DNA of 64,000 nt, taken from positions 62,001 to 126,000 of the forward strand of contig JASANG010002074.1 of assembly GCA_030248215.1 (NCBI GenBank). Direction: 5' to 3'. This document shows positions 57,964-64,000 of the stretch, one piece after another; position 1 is the first letter of the stretch, and each line of letters opens with the position of its first letter. The stretch is from Enoplolaimus lenunculus (taxonomy: Eukaryota > Nematoda > Enoplea > Enoplida > Thoracostomopsidae). Under the pieces are notes generated by a model. That model was not told the DNA's origin. It made no database searches and saw nothing but the letters and a program-made list of their open reading frames with translations. The translations under genes and the position numbers were made by a program.

Positions 57964-58232
57964 TTTAACCCCTTCTATGAGTGGTCCATAGGCAACTCAG
58001 CGCAGTGTAAATACGTTAAATAATGTATATCGCACAGTGTTTAATAATTGCAACACGTATACATAGTACTAAATCACCACAAGACGTACGAGCCCCCTCG
58101 GGCTCGAGCGCCCAGCTCCTATAGCTGGGTGGTGATGGTATCTGCCTCCCACTCCAGTCACTGGAGTTCGAATCCTAGCATAAAAGTAGGTCTCAGGGGA
58201 AATAGAAAATATTCATGTGAGAAAGGGTTAAA
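57964..58232 (+). mobile_element. Family F element
   Basis: TTTTAACCCCTTCTATGAG to CATGTGAGAAAGGGTTAAA. A-box TATAGCTGGGTGGTG and B-box GAGTTCGAATCC. Closest to the 10.2-kb copy. Confidence 0.8.
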
Positions 58233-58365
58233 CCGATCACTGCATATACGATGGTTGTTGATTTTAGGTTAACTATGGAGTCAAACAACCTATGCTTATT
58301 ATTGTTCATTCGCAGAATTTTGTAGCATTGCTCAACTGTCTGTTCAGTTTTCAGTATTATACACA

Positions 58366-58790
58366 TACTGTAGTAACCCGAATAAGACGAGGGAAAGGAG
58401 GATCTCCATTGTGAGTGCCAACCAATACGAGATCCTATTCCTAATAAGAGTTCATAAGAACAGAGTCCCTAAACCATTGTCCATAAATGTCAATTATTCC
58501 TAATTGTAGCGCATAAATGACTCCAGAACCAAATAAAGTTGAGTTCGAAGCTTTAAAACGTTCTTTAGTTTTGAAAGTAATATTCCAAAGTATATATCAC
58601 CTTGCATTATCGTTCAGGCCTTTGATGCGAGGCAAAAAACGTTTAATTCAAAGGATAGTTGCAATACCAACAGTAACGAAGGGTGGCGGAAGGCGGGTTG
58701 AAAATAAATAACAGTCCGTAACCGAATAAGGGGTACCCTCTGGAGAGGCCAAATAAATATCAGTCCACCTCTTATTCGGGTCACTACAGT
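58366..58790. mobile_element. Family E pogo-like element
   Basis: TACTGTAGTAACCCGAATAA to CTTATTCGGGTCACTACAGT. Confidence 0.8.
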
Positions 58791-59435
58791 GTATATTTAT
58801 CTGAGTCGGTTATCTATATATTCAAATCATTTCAACATGCATAAATTTATTATTAGTTTCAAAAGTAGAACCAGAAAAATTCTTTTCGGGCCAGTTCTTT
58901 TACATGTATTATATAAATCGAAATACCATACCGTGGGCACGGGAAAACTGGACAGGCCCATTTCGGGCTAATAGGAAAACGGGACAGCTGAAAATTTTCC
59001 AAGGGAAAACGGGAAAACGCTGGATTTAGAACCTGTAAACATGTGTTTACCTGGTCTTCCAGAAGTTGAAGGGAGGCATGTAGGATCCAAAGACTTTGTA
59101 TTTAAAGGTTTAGCACTAAGATGTTGTATGGGCTTCTGGCTCGCTGCACCTGTGGGTGGTTCCACTATATCTCGTGTGATCCCCATTTATGCGTTTCCTG
59201 GGTCCACCACTAATTCCTCTCTAGCAAATCAGGCTTCACAATGTTTTTCCGGTGCCCATTTCTGAACAATTACTAGTCACAATGGCGCCCACTTTTTCGA
59301 GTGGCTCTTAATAAACAGCACAGGATCCGTTTGATGAGTGAATAAATCGAACCTTACAATATTAAGCTCCAGAGAATGTCGCAGCACTGGATACAACAAA
59401 TGCGGGCTATATATTGTTCGGGCAGAGTAGGGGCA

Positions 59436-59820
59436 GGGATCGACCGGATAGTAGTTTTACCGAATAATGGAACCGGATAGTAAATTTTATACCAGAATCG
59501 GATGTGAACCGGATATAGAATCCATATTTGTACACTGTTGGAAGTATCTGAGTCGTGCAAAAATATGCATTTAGGGATTTAAGATTAATTGTATAGCTTG
59601 CATTTTTCATTTCATGTCAGTGTCCAGCCTGAACTTGCCCTAAACTGCAGTCGCTGCAAAATATCTAGTATTTCGACGTATAAAAAGCAGTTTTTTGATA
59701 TTTGTAAACAACCTCATCATCCATTATCCGGTAGGTTTATGCCGGATATCGGAGCCGGACACGGATGTCGGTTTTTTGCCGGATATTGAACCTGAACCGG
59801 ATATCCGGTAGATCCCTGAG
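59436..59820. mobile_element. CCGGATATCCGG inverted-repeat element
   Basis: CAGGGATCGACCGGATAG at the left, CCGGATATCCGGTAGATCCCTG at the right. CCGGATA motifs cluster at both ends. hAT-like CAGGG terminus. Confidence 0.65.
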
Positions 59821-60263
59821 TAGGATTAACCAGTTAAGGTGATATCTTGATTTTAGGCTAGCAGTAAAGTGATGGCACACATTTCACAGGACAAAATCAT
59901 TATTCTTCATTGCTTTGCTCCCAGTTTTTTCTACATAGATGACATCCTTACATCAAGTAAGAAATTAAAAACAAACGCCAAAAAGTATTCCGAACTGGAA
60001 ATAGTTTTGATACAAACACATGCAGCAGGACGCGTATTTATCTACGAAAGATTGATGTTCATTGGACCAACGTTAAATACAGGAGCTTGCTTATTATAAT
60101 AAGCGTAGAACCTAACTACAAGCTTGATCGCAACTAACTCAGGCTTTAGTTACCCAGTCTACTTGTTTCCCAGCGGGCAGGTCCTTGCAAATAACATGTG
60201 TGTTCGTTGCGAGGACTTGTGTAATGTAGCGTTACACAAGCATAGTAATTAACAAAGCAGTAA

Positions 60264-60832
60264 TTACGATTGACGACAACATATACACTTGAATTGCTGC
60301 AGCATGGCGCAGCGCATTTTGGATCGTGTAAAATAATTGGCAACACGGTCTGAAATTTCCCGTACGTCTTTATTCACAAATCTGGCAGCACACGAAATAG
60401 CATCATGACCAGGTTCACACAGGATCATTTGTTTTTCAATCACAGACAAAGCTAAACTTTTTAATGCCGGAACACCAACGAATCGCATCGTAAAGGAAGC
60501 GTTCAAACCCGTGGTACCAGGATGCACCGCAAAGCACAGCGCGTGACACGGTTCATTATGTTGAGCGGGAAATATCCGAGGAACATTCGGCGAAACAACG
60601 CTAAAGTCTGACAATTTAATTTTCGCCAACGGACCAAAATTTGACGGTTGAATTTCAAAAACAAACCATGGAATGTATTGAATTCCGTTATGAGGAGTTT
60701 TAACAATATCATCAATCGAGGTTCGCCAGACATGAAAACGCCCGGATTCATTTGTGACACATTGACGTGATGCAACATATATCCAAGACCCAACAGTACG
60801 AAATATCACGCTTGTTGTTGAAATGTCATTGA
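60264..60832 (-). CDS. Unknown glycoprotein exon C (large)
   Basis: Acceptor AATATTTCAG in the phase of exon B. The open frame runs to the stop at 60264-60266. It is the longest non-repetitive open frame in the window, which supports real coding. Confidence 0.7.
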
Positions 60833-62872
60833 CTGAAATATTAAGATCCGCATGTAAACGCGTCGCACTACCAGAGCGCCAACAATTTTAACAATCAATA
60901 TTTTAAATATTATTAATATAAATCAATTTTTTTATTCAGGTCACAAATTTATTAACTGATATCAGGCACGTAATAATTGCTGTTTGCGAAAAAAGTACAT
61001 TTGCTAGAATAATAAATATTAATAGTTTTTCGGCCAGTACCAATGTTTAAAAGTTAGGTGGCGTGCATTTTGCCGGTATTCATTAAACAAAATTATCGAT
61101 AAATCGCAAATTTGCAAAATGCAAGGTTTCGATTCGGATTCGGCAAATTACAAATGGATTCGGACTTGGTCAACTCGTGGATTCGCTGCCAGTTTGCGTA
61201 GTGCCACCCAAGCTATCCCATTGAATTTTTGTGAGAAAAAACTAATCTTTAAAATATTTTTCAACAGTGTATTATAGCTAATTCTTTAGCAATGGATGGC
61301 AAAAATTCTGATTGACTAAATTATTACTTGGCTTTATCCAAATCGGCTAAAATGTTTTTGCGCCGCGGCAAACACTGAAATTTATGTCGTACTTAAGTTA
61401 CTGTTAACTGCATAAAATAACTGTGACATTAAATGTACCAGCATGTGTTACATACACCTTTCCCATACAACATTATTAATGGGAATCGACGTTAGGTTAA
61501 CAACAAATATAAAATAAAGAGAGAATGATATAATGATGTCAACAACATAACCGAACCATTCTTGCTACGCATTTTAACAAAATGTTCTCCAATGTCGAAG
61601 AGTCACACCCCATAAATGTAGCGAGTATGGTTGTGATCAAAACCCAACGCGTGCTGGATACATTCTTTTCTACACAGAGTATACCCAGTTGTAAACTTTT
61701 GTCTAAGAACACTCATTTCTTGCAATTATGCAAACTATTGGAGCTAAAACACAATTGTATATTATCCAAAAATGCGCTTTCAGTGTAGTCTTAAAAGTGA
61801 ATTTTGCCGGACACAAATCCGCAAACTTACCCTGCAGCTCAAGCGGCAAGTTGAAAGTTTTGACCGTATAATTGGTTGAGGCATTGGAATTCGTTGAAAA
61901 ATCCCAAACACAACAAAGCATAGTTCGATCATTTCGAGCAAACTTCGGCATGAGTAGAAATAATATGACTTCAATTTGAGGCTAAAGAAATGACAAAAAC
62001 GAGCTACATGATTAACGCCGAAGATAAGAATAAATACACATATATATCAGGGTAAAACTTAAATAGATTTCATTAGTATACTATGCAAACCTTGACAGTC
62101 GCCGATGATAAACCATCGAAGGTAGATTAATTTGCTTCCATAGATTACGTATGCAAATCTTAAATACAGCAGAGAAAGTGAATACCTACATATCTCCAAC
62201 TAGGGTTATTGCACCAATAATATTGTAAAAACGAATTTTCCATTTCAGTAAGTTTTTCGCAACCGGAATTACATACAATTTACCAGAACCTGAGTTTAGA
62301 AAAATTACCGCAAACGGAACCGGAAAATGAAAAATACATGCTACCGAAAAACTCTGATAGTACCCTTAGGTGGAGATAGGTAATCACTTTATCTGCTGTA
62401 CTTTAGATTATTATAATCCACGGAAGCTCAATCTACCTTTGATGGTTTATTTTCGGCGATTGTCAATGTTTATATATATATTATATATTATATATATATA
62501 CGAATGAAATCTACTTGATGTTTACCGTCATTTTTAGTAAAATATCTTAATTTTCACCTACCAAAATTTAATACCGGAACTTTTAATTCCGGCAGAAATT
62601 TACCGAAACCGGAAGTCAAAGTTTGCCGGAACCGGAATTCCGGTTGCAACCTGATATATACATATTATATATTGGTAAAACAAATGTTTTGCACAACTAC
62701 ACTGTTGTTTAAACATAAAATAATACTTGGTGAAAATTAAAACCATGGCAAAAAACTGACTTACCAATACTAAGAAAGTTACAATATCATAAAGTGTTGT
62801 GAGCGGAGAAGGAACAAAATACTCCTTCGCAGCAACCGTTACGTTGCTTTCGTCTGTCGCTGCCAAAGGTAT
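60264..62872 (-). CDS. Unknown glycosylated protein, three phase-matched exons
   Basis: Exons 62872-62765, 61981-61831 and 60832-60264 join in phase (0-0, 0-1, 1-stop). Exon A gives IPLAATDESNVTVAAKEYF then PLTTLYDIVTFLVL. Exon B continues PQIEVILFLLMPKF, so a hydrophobic segment spans the junction, and then CCVWDFSTNSNASTNYTV with sequons. Exon C is 190 codons, with SWIYVASRQCVTNESGRF, GIQYIPWFVFEIQPSNFGPL, PCHALCFAVHPGTTGLNASF and LCEPGHDAISCAARF. Even cysteines and several N-X-S/T sites suggest a lumenal or extracellular domain after a membrane segment. I do not recognise the family. The frame ends at TAA (60264-60266), or may splice earlier. More exons should lie upstream, beyond 62872. 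Confidence 0.6.
61831..61981 (-). CDS. Unknown glycoprotein exon B
   Basis: Acceptor TTTCTTTAG, donor CAGG/GTAAGT; 50 codons plus one base. Contains NAS and NYT sequons. Confidence 0.65.
62048..62653. mobile_element. hAT-like fold-back element with long hairpin arms
   Basis: CAGGGTAAAACTTAAATAG at the left and CCGGTTGCAACCTG at the right. Flanks ATATATAT and ATATATAC match 7 of 8. Inner arms are inverted (AGTCGCCGATGATAAACCAT near 62097 and its complement near 62440). Lies in the intron between glycoprotein exons A and B. Confidence 0.65.
62765..62872 (-). CDS. Unknown glycoprotein exon A
   Basis: Acceptor TATGTTTTAG, donor TTG/GTAAGT; 36 codons, phase 0-0. Confidence 0.65.
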
Positions 62873-63124
62873 CTAAAACATATCAATCAATGCTTCTTAA
62901 ACACAACCGTTTTAGGCAAAAATTTTACTTAGCAAAAAATTAATATACGGAACTGATTATCAAAACATTAACCGGCCGGGTTTATATCAAACTGAAAAAT
63001 GAGACTAAAACTCTTGGTCTCAGTTATTTGGAGTCGTAATTAAGGGAAGTTTTAGGAATTTAGTTTAATTTATTTACAATTTAGGTAACGCGATAATTTC
63101 TGCTCTACTGTGAGAAGACTTATA

Positions 63125-63235
63125 CAGGGTGCGACCGGATATCCGGTACCGGTTTAATATCCGACTACAACTGATATCCGCATCCGGTATGAACCTACTG
63201 GATATTAGCAAAAATACACTGAAAACACAGATACA
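63125..63235. mobile_element. CCGGATATCCGG element, left end
   Basis: CAGGGTGCGACCGGATATCC then repeated CCGGTA/GATATCC motifs. No right end was found in the window. Confidence 0.5.
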
Positions 63236-63599
63236 GGAACATAATACGACACCACGCTAAAGACGACAATAAAATATACAGCGCTTTCAGTGTCAAAACA
63301 ACGCTTTCAGCTTTTTTTCCAACGAAAATGATGGTCAATCGCCAGTATATTTAAGCTCTATTAATAGTAAACGCTTTTATAGCGTTTATCAAAATGATAT
63401 TTTACCATTAATTGGAACTTTAAATTTTTTTGGCACGATTGGTTAAATGTTCTAAACTGAAAATACATCTATAAAAACAATTATCTGTGTTTTGACACAC
63501 AATAAATATAACAATATCCCAAAACGGCACAAAATTTATACTCAAAAATGGCAAAAATAAACAAATACTACTGACGTTCGTTTATAGTGAACGTTGAGC

Positions 63600-63720
63600 A
63601 GAAAAAACGGGACCTATTCATTCTCCTTCGGTTTCGGTTGGAAATCTACCGAGACTCAAAAAACCGAGACCGAGACCAGCCAAATCCCGAGACTTACCGA
63701 GACCGACACCGCACATACCT
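63600..63720. repeat. CGAGAC/CGGTTTCGGT-rich repeat
   Basis: TTCGGTTTCGGTTGG and then ACCGAGACCGAGACC runs form a small inverted repeat. Probably the end of another CGG-type transposon. Confidence 0.45.
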
Positions 63721-64000
63721 AGCTGCGATTAAATTTCTGGGCAAGTCAAGACGTTAAGGTCTTGATACATTTTCAGCTACTTCTAACTTTTGTAAGCGAG
63801 CAAAAAGTAACCACATTTTTGCCTTAAATAATTTTAGTTTATCAGCAGCAATTATGAACTTTATAACAAATGAAAACCTTGAGCACGCTAAGAATGCTGC
63901 GAAAAAATATATTATTGTCACGTATACAACATCCGCCGTCCCACTCCAGTAAAAAACCAATATCTATATCCGTTTCCGGTATCGGGGAAATGAGGAAATT

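Noticed and set aside
1-64000. CRISPR array, retroviral or LTR element, Polinton
   Set aside because: Short repeats here are transposon ends or tandem arrays without spacers. No reverse transcriptase, integrase, capsid or long terminal repeat pair was seen.

Overview
This window is AT-rich animal (metazoan) DNA. It contains multi-exon genes with GT-AG introns and a very dense population of short non-autonomous DNA transposons. There is no bacterial gene organisation. I rebuilt three genes by eye from splice signals and reading phase: an ephrin, a dynein-2 intermediate chain (WDR60/DYNC2I1) and a small type II membrane protein with three LDL-receptor class A modules. Ephrin plus ciliary dynein-2 points to a ciliated animal. 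The compact exons and the many fold-back elements would suit an invertebrate such as a tunicate, but I cannot name the species from sequence alone.

Layout. A last-exon-like open segment of an unknown gene lies on the minus strand (1515-1771). The LDLa gene is on the plus strand (2713-7842, four exons, complete). From 9 to 14 kb there are repeats and weak ORFs. The ephrin gene is on the minus strand, with its first coding exon at 24078 and the open C-terminal exon ending at 14791; a further exon may lie at 14269-14393. From 24 to 30.7 kb is intergenic DNA filled with repeats. The WDR60 homologue occupies the minus strand from about 53.3 kb to its stop codon at 30761. Nineteen short exons can be placed, most joined in exact reading phase, and one exon is still missing near 42-44 kb. 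From 54 to 60 kb are transposon relics. The minus-strand interval 60264-62872 holds three phase-compatible exons of an unrecognised glycosylated protein.

Repeats. At least eight non-autonomous DNA-transposon families are present in several copies. Two fold-back families (A and B) have different terminal inverted repeats but share a core of (TTAGGC)n tandem repeats. Several copies of each are flanked by exact 8-bp target duplications. Other families are a TA-flanked GAGTCAAATT fold-back (C), a CACTGTAAATTCC fold-back (D), a pogo-like 440-bp element (E), a tRNA-like core inside an inverted-repeat frame (F), TAA/TTA-flanked Harbinger-like palindromic elements (G and G'), a GCCCGTAGCCAGC element (H) and hAT-like elements with 8-bp duplications. 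The core repeats have expanded locally, into a 36-bp higher-order array at 17 kb and a 141-bp array at 50 kb. They create many long but meaningless open frames (Lys-Pro, Leu-Arg, Leu-Gly). I saw no retrovirus, LTR element or Polinton, no CRISPR array, no rRNA gene and no credible functional tRNA gene.

The genes do not form a pathway. Ephrin acts in contact signalling through Eph receptors, WDR60 in retrograde transport inside cilia, and the LDLa protein is probably a small cell-surface or lumenal binding protein. Their introns host most of the transposons, and several insertions lie within a few bases of splice donors.
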